NCBI GenBank assembly: GCA_035772735.1
Contig: JASDFA010000016.1
Span: 173,481,001 to 173,545,000 of the forward strand
DNA from: Datura wrightii
Taxonomy: Eukaryota > Streptophyta > Magnoliopsida > Solanales > Solanaceae
Direction of reading: 5' to 3'
Length of the DNA: 64,000 bases
Shown: piece after piece, positions 1-9,140 of the stretch
How positions within the stretch are numbered: the first letter of the stretch is position 1
How the letters are laid out: every line of letters begins with the position of its first letter
Made by a program: the position numbers and the translations under genes
The notes under the pieces: model-generated
The model's input: the letters and a program-made list of their open reading frames with translations, nothing else
Told to the model about the DNA's origin: nothing
Databases searched by the model: none

Positions 1-60
1 AGGCCATGAAGGTACCGACCATTTATGAGGAGCTATCAGCAATTAATGTGCTAAATTAGG

Positions 61-1101
61 AATCAATTCTTCAGATTGGTTGACTCAAAGGACCCATTAG
101 AGAGAGCCTTGATGGGCTCCAATCATTTTGGAGACAGTGCTACATATGAGATGGTGTAGATGCTGAATGAACCAAAATGGTTTCCCAGGAAGCAGGACTT
201 TAAGCCATTGATGAGGTCCTTGGAACCATTGCCAAAGCCATCAATTGAGGAGGCACCGAATTTGGAGTTAAAGACATTGCCTCCACATCTGAAGTATTTA
301 TTTCTAGGGGAAGATGACACCTTGCCAGTCATCATTTCCACAGAACTGACAGAGGCACAAGTAAAAGACGCATTGGTGGTCCTCAAGAGGTGGAAGAAAG
401 CAATGGGTTGGCAGATGTCGTACATTAGAGGAATTAGTCCGGCTTTTTGCACACACAGGATTTTTATGGAAGAAGGATCTAAGCCAACTGTGCAACATCA
501 GCGGAGGTTGAATCCGGTGATGAAGGATGTAGTCAGGAAGGAAGTGATCAAGTGGCTTGATGCAGGAGTGGTATATCCCATTTCAGACAGTGATTGGGTT
601 AGCCCAGTTCAGTGTGTTCCAAAGAAAGGAGGGATGACCGTGGTCACCAACAAAAAGAATGAGCTGATTCCCACAGGCACAGTCACAGGCTGGAGAATTT
701 GCATGGATTACAGGAAGCTCAATGAGGCCATGAGGAAAGATCATTATCCTATCCCATTTATTGATCAGATTTTGGACAGGTTGGCATGACAAGAGTATTA
801 TTCTTTTCTTGATGGATATTCCGGCTATAATCAGATAGCCATAGCACCGGAGGATCAAGAGAAGACCACTTTTACATGTCCTTATGGGACATATGCTTTC
901 AGGCGGATGCCATTTGGTCTATGCAATGCACCATCCACATTCCAGAGATGCATGATGGCGATCTTTCACGATATGGTGGAAGATTTTGTCGAGGTATTTA
1001 TGGATGACTTTTCTGTTTTCAGTAATTACTTTGCTACATGTTTGCAGAATCTTGACAGGGTGCTAGCACGATGTGAAGACTCTAACCTTGTGGTAAACTA
1101 G
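61..1101 (+). pseudogene. pol: Athila pol: leader and reverse transcriptase (broken)
   Basis: Reverse transcriptase copies element RNA into DNA in the cytoplasmic particle. One frame carries the fingers and palm motifs: GWRICMDYRKLN near 690-725, MPFGLCNAPSTFQ from 907, and the catalytic FMDD at 997-1008, with both aspartates present. The frame is cut by stops at 157-159, 787-789 (family position usually glycine) and 1099-1101 (family position usually tryptophan). All lie in one frame, so decay here is by substitution and not by indel. Upstream of about 90 the match seems to move to another frame, which suggests one frameshift near the left edge. The ATG at 160 is not a real start; it simply follows a stop inside pol. 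Confidence 0.9.
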
Positions 1102-1977
1102 GAGAAATGTCATTTTTTAGTCAAGGAGGGTATCGTCCTTGGCCATAAGGTGTCATGCAAAGGGTTGGAAGTCGATCGTGCAAAGATTGAAGTGATCGAA
1201 AAGCTACCACCACCAGTGTCAGTGAAGGGTGTTCGCAATTTTCTCGGACATGCGGGGTTCTACAGACGGTTCATCAAGAACTTCTATAAAATTTCTAAAC
1301 CGATATGCCAGTTGCTAAAAAAAGAGGTGAAGTTCGAGTTTGATGAGGATTGTGTTAAAGCATTTGAGGAGATAAAACAGAAGCTGGTAGAAGCACCTAT
1401 TCTCATCTCTCCGGATTGGGAACAACCTTTTGAATTAATGTGTGATGCAAGTGATGTGGCTGTAGGAGCTGTATTGGGGCAGCGGAGGAATAAAATTTTT
1501 CATTCCATTTATTATGCAAGCAAAACACTTGACGCAGCCCAAGTCAATTATATAGTCACGAAAAAGAAGATGCTAGCATTGGTGTTCGCATTTGATAAAT
1601 TCAGGTCATACCTGGTGGGTTCGAAAGTAATGGTGTATACTCATCATGCAGCAATTCGGTATTTGTTTAGCAAGAAGGATGCAAAGCCCAGACTAATCAG
1701 ATGGATATTGTTGCTACAAGAGTTTGACCTAGAGATTCGGGACAGAAAGGGGAGCGAGAATCAAGTGGCAGATCACCTATCGCGATTGGAAAGTCGTTTG
1801 CATGCAAAGGAAGGTGATAGCATCAAAGAAGAGTTCCCAGATGAGCAACTCTTGGCAGTAAGGGAAGCTGAAATCCCTTGGTATGCAGATATTGCGAAGT
1901 TGCTGGTAAGTGCACTCTACCCACCGGAGGCTACGGCTCAGCAAAGAAAGAAGTTGAGACATGATTGCAGATATTAA
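1102..1977 (+). pseudogene. pol: Athila pol: connection and RNase H (catalytic residues lost)
   Basis: Continues the reverse transcriptase frame. It shows the [13 protein letters not shown] connection motif, then RNase H, which removes the RNA template strand. The first catalytic aspartate is present in MCDASD (Asp codon 1444-1446). The expected acidic residue of the KE motif reads TKKK at 1558-1569, and the expected TDH reads THH at 1639-1647, so two of the acidic metal ligands are replaced. The final ADHLSRLE motif is kept near 1768-1791. A TAA at 1975-1977 ends the open stretch just before integrase. RNase H would be inactive even without the stops. Confidence 0.88.
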
Positions 1978-3159
1978 GTATGGGATGAGCCGTATCTGTT
2001 TAAGCAGGGACCGGATCATGTGATGAGACGATGCATTCCAGAGAGCAAGATTGTAGAAGTATTGAGGAGTTGTCACTCATTGTTGTATGGAGGGCACCAC
2101 GGAGGGGAGCGGACAGCTCACATGGTGCTCTAGTCAGGTTTCTTTTGTCCTACACTATTCAGAGATTCTATAGCATACGTAAAAATGTGTGATAGATGTC
2201 AAAGAATGGGCACAATTGGTAGAACACAAGAAATGCCTGTGCTGCAGATATTAGAAGTTGAGGTTCTTGATGTATGGGGAATAGATTTCATGGGCCCATT
2301 TCCACCGTCATTTGGTAATCGTTACATCTTGGTAGCGGTTGACTATGTGTCTAAGTGGGTCGAGGAAATAGATTGTCCCAAGAACAAGAACAATGTGGTG
2401 ACGAAATTTGTGAAAAACCAAATTTTCACCAGGTTCAGGACACCTCGAGCTATTATCAGTGACGGAGGGGCTCATTTTGTGAATGCGAGTTTCAAGAACC
2501 TTCTAGCTAAGTATGGGGTGCGGCACAAGGTAGCAACAGCGTATCATCCCCAAACTAGTGGGCAAATGGAGGTGTCAAACAGAGAGATAAAGAAGATTCT
2601 ACAGAAGACAGTGAATGCACAACAAATTGATTGGGCAAGCAAATTTGATGATGCGTTGTGGGCTTACAAAACTGCACACAGGACACCCATTGGGACTTCT
2701 CCGTACAGATTGGTTTATGGAAAGGCATGTCATTTACCTGTGGAGTTGGAACATCGAGCTTTTTGGGCAGTGAGAAAGCTAAACATGGATCCGAAGCTAG
2801 AAGGGAAGAAGAGGTTGATGCAACTCAGCGAACTAGATGAGTTTCGGTGGCACGTCTATGAAAGTGCAAAATGCTACAAGGAGAAAACTAAAATGTGGCA
2901 CGACAGGCATATGGTGCATCGGATCTTTGAGCTGGGGCAGAGAGTGTTGTTTAATTCAAGGTTGAAGCTTTTTCCAGGAAAGTTGCGGTCCAAGTGGTCA
3001 GGGCTATTTGAAGTGGTGAGAATAACCCCACACGGGGCAGTACAGTTGTGGTAAGAAGATAGAAGTGCCACATTTTTGGTGAACGGGCAAAGATGTAAGA
3101 ATTATTGGGGTGAGGACGTTATTCCAGAGAAGACGTCCATCACTCTAGAGGATGATTGA
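1978..3159 (+). pseudogene. pol: Athila pol: integrase (catalytic triad intact, stops present)
   Basis: Integrase inserts the cDNA into the host chromosome. The N-terminal zinc site is readable: His at 2074-2076, GGHH ending at 2100, and CDRC with cysteines at 2188-2190 and 2197-2199. The core triad is intact: Asp 2284-2286 (GIDFMGP), Asp 2461-2463 (ISDGG) and Glu 2569-2571 (GQMEVSN), with 35 residues between the last two. Stops at 2131-2133 and 3052-3054 interrupt the frame, and the natural end is probably TGA 3157-3159. The longest open piece runs 2185-3054. There is no chromodomain downstream, which agrees with Athila. Confidence 0.9.
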
Positions 3160-3444
3160 GAATGAATAGCATCAAGCCGCGACAGTAAACCAGGCACTGC
3201 ACGGGAGGCAACCGATGAATGTGTTGTTAATAGAATAGTAGGTTTATTTAAAGAAAGAAAAACAACAAAAAAAAGAGAAAAACAAAGAAAAATAAAAAAA
3301 ATAAAATAGTTGAGTGGCAACCTATGATTTCTAACGAATTTCTTGTGGTTGAATGATTTTCAGGTGGAACAGAGAGCAAAAATACAAAAAAGCGAAAAGG
3401 AAAAAAATCAAGGTAAGAAAATAAAATTTGGGACATTCCAGTGA

Positions 3445-3603
3445 GCCTACGCGATGGCTCCGTGTCACGGAGGAGGGCCTCCGCATTAACCTCCATGACA
3501 CGTTGAAGGTATTCTGGAATTTTTTAAAAATTTTGGAACACCTACGCGATGGCTCCGTGTCACGGAGGCAGTGCTCCGCGTTACCCTCCGTGACACGTTG
3601 AGG
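3445..3603 (+). repeat. Two 96-bp CpG-rich hairpin modules upstream of the Athila LTR
   Basis: Two units begin at 3445 and 3541. Each has GCGATGGCTCCGTGTCACGG followed by a CTCCG-rich second half. In the second unit, the 13-base arm CGTGTCACGGAGG (3556-3568) is exactly complementary to CCTCCGTGACACG (3585-3597), so each unit can fold into a stem-loop. Related modules occur inside the LTR at 4660-4893 and in the solo LTR at 22310-22515. Confidence 0.85.
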
Positions 3604-3736
3604 TAGTTCATGTCGGGTCACCTCGGGTCACTGGGTAAACCGCGCGAAAAACCCCCTTTTAACCCCGAATCCCTTCATTTTTCCCTATTCTCTCATTTCC
3701 TCCGCGGCCCACACCAAAAATTCCCTTCTCCCCCCC

Positions 3737-3744
3737 ATAAATAC
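3737..3744 (+). promoter_or_regulatory. TATA-like box downstream of internal hairpin modules
   Basis: ATAAATAC in a C-rich setting about 135 bases after the second hairpin module. The arrangement of modules followed by a TATA-like box resembles the U3 part of the LTR at 4660-4930. Promoter function is inference only. Confidence 0.3.
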
Positions 3745-4401
3745 TCTTTGCTAATAAGTCGAGTGTGCTTAAACAAATGGGAACAAAAGCAAAGAAGAAA
3801 ATTCAAGAATGAGAGGATGGAGGAAGAAGAAATGTCCGTAATGAAGGTGGGATGTATTGAAAAACGCATAGGGAAGCTAGTTGTTATTATTGGTTAGCCT
3901 AGTATTTACTAGTTCCTCAGCTTACATTACAACCCATTAAGTCCTACGTGATCTTACATAACGCATCCTTATATTAGTGGAGTAAAACACTAGAGGCAAG
4001 CTTATGGTTCACGACATGATGCATGAGAATTCTTTGGGAGAGCGAGAGAAATCATATTCATATACCCCTACATGTAGTGCTTTTGAAATCTTATAAGTGC
4101 AAATGGGGTAATTCTCTTGTGTTGCGAGGGCACATGCTTGACGAGAGATAAAAATTCATGTCGGATGTCTTAATCAGTTGATTTGCACAAGTTTTCCAAG
4201 ATCGAGAATCGATTCTTGAGGTTAGGAGGTATTAATGTGGTGTACTTCATTGTATTGATGAAACCGTGCATGTTTTCTTGATGATGTGCTATCTTAAATA
4301 ATCTGTATAGCCATAGCTTCAATGGTCGAGCCAAACTAGCTATGCGTAGGTTTCAATTGCATGAGATGTGAGAGTATTGTTCGAGGACGGACAAGTTTTT
4401 A

Positions 4402-4414
4402 AGTGTGGGGTAAG
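4402..4414 (+). other. Polypurine tract of the Athila element
   Basis: AGTGTGGGGTAAG directly precedes the TG of the LTR. It is the primer site for plus-strand DNA synthesis. The upstream wording (GAGGAC, then AAGTGTGGGG) is shared in decayed form with the region before the LTR at 30296. Confidence 0.7.
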
Positions 4415-4659
4415 TGATCTTGGGCAGAATTTCATGCCCAAGTGATACTCAAATGCTTCATTTTTACTTGTTTATCTATTGTTATTTGTACATTCTCATG
4501 TGATTCTTAGATAAATGTGAATTTATACTAACCAACATGATTAGTGTTGTTTTGTAGGTAGAAGGAATTTTTGGAAGTCAATCTACAAGTTGGTGAAGTA
4601 CGGGGATAGACTCGGAAGCAAGAAGTGGAAGTTGACAAGGGAAGTTGGCGAAAATAGGG

Positions 4660-4893
4660 GCTCTGCGATGGCGCCGTGTCATGCTACCATCGCGGAGGCA
4701 TGCTTCCTGGGAGGAAGAATTATGTAAAATTCCAGTGGAGGTGCGCGTTACCTCCATGGCACGGAGGCAGTGCTCCGCGATGCACTCCATGTCACGTTGA
4801 GTGTGTTTATCTGGAACCTCAAGTTCCAGTGAAGGTGCGCGATAGCACCGTGGCACGGACACAGTGCTCCGCGATACACTCCGTGCCACGTTG
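4660..4893 (+). repeat. CpG-rich inverted-repeat modules in Athila U3
   Basis: One degenerate unit (about 4660-4710) and two clear units (about 4738-4800 and 4834-4893) spaced about 95 bp, each led by TTCCAGTG. They contain CACGGAGGCAGTGCTCCGCG and a near-complementary return arm. They end 30 bases before the TATA box. Confidence 0.8.
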
Positions 4894-4922
4894 CTTGTTA
4901 TTCCGGGAAATATTCCCACTAG

Positions 4923-4930
4923 TATAAATA
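4923..4930 (+). promoter_or_regulatory. TATA box of the Athila LTR promoter
   Basis: TATAAATA just after the hairpin modules; the same box is kept in the solo LTR (22271-22278, opposite strand). Transcription would start roughly 30 bases downstream. Confidence 0.65.
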
Positions 4931-5823
4931 GCATACTTAGGTTTTATTTTGAAGATTCTGACATTTTTGGAGCAAGAACGTGGTTAGCAGGCAGTTGATA
5001 GGACGAAAATTCTAAGGTTAATTTCTCTTCCTTTTCTCTTTAATTTCAATTGCTTGTATGAATTCTACTTATTTGAAGATGTTTAATCAACAAATAAGTG
5101 GCTAATTCACCTCTTGCTGAGGTTAAAAATAATTGTAGAGGAATGTAATCATTAATCATTTCAGTTTTCATCTTTTCTTCAATGGTTGTTCTATCAGTTC
5201 TTGTTTTTGCTGTATTAATGTTTGGCCAATGTTAATGTATATCTTAGAAATCCAATTTTGATTCTGAAAAGGAAAGAAATTGGACAGATGTGAATTGGTA
5301 GGATATGATCTTTTCTTAGTTGAGAAAATTGAGAAAAGATTTACGTTCAGAATAGAAATATATCTAAAAGTCGTATTAGTCAATTATGGAATCTGTTATG
5401 CATGGCTAGAGCATGAGTTTCTTATATCACAGAAATGTAGAATAAGGTCTAATGATTTTTTAATTGGATAGGAGTCGAAAGATCCAATCCATAGGCGATT
5501 AATTCCTAACTAGCAACCGAAGAGGAGATTGACTGATTTGAATTAAGAAATTACATCCCTACATGCTTGCCTTAACCTCAGCTTGTTCATTGCTATTTTT
5601 CAGACTTCAAATTATAATCTTTACTGAGATCCTTATTACTCATTAATCTTGCCTCATAAAACATTATTTGTTTGGTTGTCTACATTCATAGAGATATCGT
5701 TCACTAACACTTAGGTTAATTACTACTGTAGTTCAGTCCATGTGGGATCGATACTTGGCTTGAAATAAATCCACTTTACTACTTGTACGACCACGTGCAC
5801 TTGCCTCTAGTTTGGCTCGAACA

Positions 5824-6249
5824 GCATGCGCGGGGCACAGGAGTGGTTGGGCGGTTTTGGAATTTGAATTTCGAATTGTAACTATCCCTAGGCGTCCCAG
5901 AACTTTTGGATATTGTTTGGTAGGTTCCTTGTGAGTTGGCATGTGCCAGCTAGACGTCCCTATCCCTTTGTAACTGCCGCTTGGCAGCTTATAAATTTTG
6001 GTAGGCAGAATTTGGCTAAGGCATGGAGTGTCATTGTAAGCCTTCCAAATTCAGTGAGTCCTTTGTATATATGCGAGATTAATAAAGGTTGGGAATTTTC
6101 CCATAATTACTGTTTGTGTGCTTTTTATGTTCCATTGTGCCTAAAATTAATCTAAGTCCCTAGACGGCTAAGTGTGTGAGCGAGATGAGTTGTGCTGTGT
6201 AGTGCGATTGCCGGCAGTGGTGAAAGTGAAAAAAATCACCCCTGTAACA
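5824..6249 (+). repeat. Partial 5' LTR of the gag-only element
   Basis: Ends CCCTGTAACA two bases before the primer site. It holds a TATATAT stretch at 6066-6072 and a polyadenylation-like AATAAA at 6081-6086. Its left part is cut by the Athila insertion. It aligns only weakly with 7475-8480, so the two may be much diverged copies or different sequences. Confidence 0.55.
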
Positions 6250-6251
6250 AC

Positions 6252-6263
6252 TGGTATCAGAGC
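6252..6263 (+). other. Primer binding site (tRNA-iMet)
   Basis: TGGTATCAGAGC, complementary to the 3' end of initiator tRNA-Met, two bases after the LTR end. Used to prime minus-strand cDNA. Confidence 0.85.
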
Positions 6264-6277
6264 CCGATTGTGCTTAG

Positions 6278-7426
6278 ATTATTGCTGGAAGAAACGTTGA
6301 ACCGCGGGAACGAATTGCACGGTTGGAGGCGCTCGTCAGCAGAACCGATGACAGTGCAGATTTGGTGGACTTGTTAACTAAGATCCATGGCGTCAACACC
6401 GAAATAGCCAAGTTTCGTGCTAACATGGTCGAACAGATTCGGACTCTAGAGGCAGAATATGCTGGGAAGCATGATGCTGTCAAGGTAGAGATGGAAATAG
6501 ATTGCAAGGAAAAGGGCGATCTGTGGGCTGAAGTTCTTCTGCTGCGGAGGGCATTGCAAGGCACTGTTTTTCGTGGTGAGGAGCGGTCCAAGTTAAAAGT
6601 TCCAGAACCAAAGGCGTACAATGGTGTACGTAGTGCCAAGGAGTTGGAAAATTTTTTGTGGGACATGGAAAATTATTTCCAAGCAGCCAAGGTGCCGGAC
6701 AACGAAAAGGTGTCAGTCACAACAATGTATTTGGGTGATGATGCCAAAGTTTGGTGGCGGACGATGGTTACCGATGTTGAAAGTTTGAGACTGCCCAAAA
6801 TTAAAACGTGGGATGCTTTGAATAAGGAATTAAAATCCCAATTACGTCCAACCAATGTGTCTTGGGTGGCAAGAGACGGGCTGCGGCGTTTGAGGCAAGG
6901 TAGCTCGGTGTCGATGTATGTCAAGGAATTTTCATCCTTGATGCTGAATGTGGGCAATATGGAAGATGAAGACAAGTTGCACTACTTTGTGAGCGGACTG
7001 AAGCTGTGGACACAAAGGGAATTGCGTCGGTAGAATGTGCAAAATCTGTCATCTGCTATTGCTGCAGCAGGTGGACTGGCAGACTTCGATTTGGGTGAAG
7101 ACCCTAAGGAAAATTCGCACTCTAAGCCCAAGGATAGGGGCAGGGAGTGGAAGAAAGATGGGAAGAGCCAGGCTGCCGAGAATGAAGGTGAAAAAGGAAG
7201 GCAAGGCGATCCTTCCTATGTCAAGAAGAAGTTTGGTGGCTACTACACGTGTGGCGGGCCACATTTGAGGAAAGACTGCCCATTGTTGGCCAAGGTCAAT
7301 GCAATGGTTGCTGCCGAAGAGGACAAGAAGGCAGAACCTAAGGCAAAGGACCCGGTGGCCTATGAAGATGACGTAGTTGGTGGTTATAGGATGATTGTGC
7401 CTGACCCCAACAGGCATGTCCGTTGA
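6278..7426 (+). pseudogene. gag: Gag of the Galadriel-like element (one stop, broken zinc knuckle)
   Basis: Gag forms the cytoplasmic particle that packages element RNA. The frame is open from 6278 to 7426 except for a TAG at 7031-7033 inside the RRQ-like C-terminal capsid segment. No ATG start is visible near the 5' end, so the original start is lost or lies in another frame. The capsid part has WDMENYFQAAKVPDNEKVSV from 6659 and WWRTMVTD, typical of plant Ty3 gag. The zinc knuckle reads YYTCGGPHLRKDCP; its first cysteine is tyrosine (codon 7241-7243), which would weaken RNA binding. Shortly after the knuckle the coding match ends and pol is missing. Confidence 0.8.
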
Positions 7427-7474
7427 AGGATGGTCCTCGACGAGGAAGTCGAGTTTCAAAGAGTGCGGATGGTT

Positions 7475-8480
7475 TGTTAGGGGCCTGACTCTTGAACTCG
7501 GTATGTGGAACTGTGGCGGCAAAGGGTTGGCATGATTGACTTTGTCTTGGCCTAGGTGCGGGTCGAATCAAGCATGTTGAGCAATGTGGTGGCATTGCTA
7601 AGTCAAGTGGCAAAGTGTGCAAGTGTGGCAGATTAGTTCGGCATGGATGACATGGGCACTAAGCGGACATCGGCAGTGGGCATCGGCAAGGCAGTGTCGG
7701 CAGTGGCACACTAGCTTGTGGCAAGTGCCATTGTTGATCAAGTGTGGGTGTCAAGGCTTGGATAGATGAATGGAAAATGCTAAACAAGGCAAGGCTTGGA
7801 TAGATGGCATGGACCAGGGAAATTGCAGTCGACATGTCGACAGTGGCACAACAGTGGCATAGCGGCAGGCAGATGCAGCTGGGCAACCCGGCAGAGCGTG
7901 GCCGAGGACTTGGCGCGAAGGGCAAGCAGTTGGCGCCAAAGTTGGGTGCGCAAGCGTTGGCGCGCATGGCTGCTTGCGCGGGCGCGCGCATGTGCTGGCG
8001 CGCGTGCAGGCCGACACATGGCACAGGCAGTTGGGTAGTTTCCTTGTGTAACCGTTTTTGGCTTCATTCCTTGTATTTTTCCTTAGCATTTGAAATTCAA
8101 ATTAGCCTAAGCAGATGGGGATGTCATCTGCACGTTTGTAGGCACTTGTGCCATGTATGCTTTTGTATGTTTAGGTCGCGACAAGTGTCAGCAGGCCATT
8201 GGATGTAAATGGGCAAGGCTGGCATGTGTCTATAAATGACAGCCTTTGCCTTAGAAGAATTGGGTGAGGGAAGTAAGGCCTAAGTAGTGAACAAGGCAAG
8301 CTTAAGGCTAGAAATTGACTAAGTGTTGGTGAACTAGGTAAGCTATAGGCTAGACGTTCACATGGTAGTGGGCAGCATCCAACTTATGGATTGCGCCTAG
8401 GATTGAAAGTCGTGGCAGTGTGTTGTCACGCAAGTGAGGGGTCCTTTGTATTGTTTTCAAAGTAATGTGAAGGTTGGGAT
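7475..8480 (+). repeat. Putative 3' LTR of the gag-only element
   Basis: Starts TGTTAGGGGCC after a purine-rich stretch (about 7458-7472) in the place expected for a 3' LTR. It is rich in GGCAGTGGC and GCGCGC sequence, with TATAAAT at 8231. I cannot find a matching end; it merges near 8480 into a type-1 Del LTR fragment. Overlapping frames on both strands at 7660-8210 reflect GC-rich low-complexity sequence, not genes. Confidence 0.4.
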
Positions 8481-9140
8481 GAACATAGAGAGAAATTAGG
8501 GCATGACAGTGAAGAGGGACTCTTATTCAAAACCCTACATATCTAGGTAATCTAATCTTACACACTCCCTTGAAAGCCCAAAGGAATTGTAGAAGAATTT
8601 GGAGAGTTGTAGGCTTGTTCTTCCTTTAGAAATCCTCTATCTTGTATGCATGGGGAGGGAATGGGTAGGAATAGATTTAACCCTCTTAAAATTCCCCTAA
8701 TCTGAACTTAAAATGACGTAGTTTAGGACCTAGAGGCTTAGAAATTACAAAAACACCCTTACTAAAATGCAGGAAAAATACACACTACCAGTCATCACGG
8801 ACCTCATGATGAGTCATTCCATGAAGTAACGACTCATGATCGCCACTCGTGATCTCCACTGATTACCTGGGAACCTTACTGGATTATTACTATGGGTTCA
8901 TCTCACAACTCATTACATGCCACCATGAATTGTGAGGCCACCCGTGGTCATTGAGTCTCCACTGCTAACTTTACCCTCCGAAACCTCCCACGACTCGTGG
9001 CTTCCTACCAGGGTTCATAACTTTACTCAGGACTTCACCTCTCCCATGACCCTGATCACGAGTCGTACCCACATATCACGACTCGTGGTATGACTCGTGA
9101 TCTGGCACCTAGACTCTAGGTCTTCTTCAAAAATCCTCCT
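8481..9140 (-). repeat. Type-1 Del LTR fragment (U3 side)
   Basis: Aligns with 26060-26900 and with the other type-1 LTRs: GGGCATGA, CTAGGTAA, AAATGACGTAGTTTAGG, then a run of ACGACTCGTGG motifs, including CCACGACTCGTGG at 8988-9000. Both ends are missing. At about 9140 it joins internal sequence without the usual LTR end and polypurine tract, which suggests a deletion of roughly 300 bp. Confidence 0.75.

Larger units (their letters stand above)
3160..4414 (+). other. Athila 3' internal non-coding region
   Basis: No credible protein is coded here; an env-like ORF found in some Athila elements is not recognisable. In order it holds an A-rich stretch (about 3240-3420), two copies of a 96-bp hairpin repeat (3445-3603), a C-rich patch with a TATA-like box, and AT-rich sequence up to the purine tract before the LTR. 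The open frames at 3248-3621 are minus-strand shadows of the repeat. Confidence 0.7.
1..5823 (+). mobile_element. Athila-lineage Ty3/gypsy retrotransposon, 3' part
   Basis: Pol (reverse transcriptase, RNase H, integrase), a 1.25-kb non-coding 3' internal region, a purine-rich tract and a 1.4-kb LTR follow in the expected order. The 5' LTR and gag lie outside the window. The pol wording ([30 protein letters not shown]) and the long spacer between integrase and 3' LTR are typical of the Athila/Tat branch, which has no chromodomain. A solo LTR of the same family lies inverted at 21377-22763. The LTR ends inside the 5' LTR of the next element, so this copy probably inserted there. It is defective because of stop codons in pol. 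Confidence 0.9.
4415..5823 (+). repeat. 3' LTR of the Athila element
   Basis: Begins TGATCTTGGGC and ends CGAACA. The limits are set by alignment with the inverted solo LTR at 21377-22763, which has a clean 5-bp target duplication. Length is 1,409 bp against 1,387 bp for the solo copy. It holds the hairpin modules, a TATA box, and an AT-rich R-U5 part. Small open frames inside are not genes. Confidence 0.85.
5824..8480 (+). mobile_element. Ty3/gypsy element with gag only (Galadriel-like), pol deleted
   Basis: A partial 5' LTR (5824-6249), a perfect tRNA-iMet primer site, a gag frame and a purine-rich stretch leading to a TGTTAGGGG LTR-like start at 7475 follow in order. No protease, reverse transcriptase or integrase lies between gag and the putative 3' LTR. 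The Athila element at the left appears to sit in the 5' LTR. The gag wording (MENYF, KVSVTTMYL, CGGPH) resembles Galadriel-type chromoviruses as I remember them. The right limit is uncertain. Confidence 0.6.

Noticed and set aside
3610..3897. Env-like ORF of the Athila element
   Set aside because: No signal peptide, membrane segment or similarity is evident; it runs through a C-rich leader-like region.
6252..6263. tRNA gene remnant
   Set aside because: Only the 12 bases complementary to the tRNA 3' end are present; it is the primer site of the element.
7660..8210. Cluster of long overlapping frames on both strands
   Set aside because: GC-rich low-complexity sequence (GGCAGTGGC, GCGCGC) lacks stops in many frames; no protein domain is seen.
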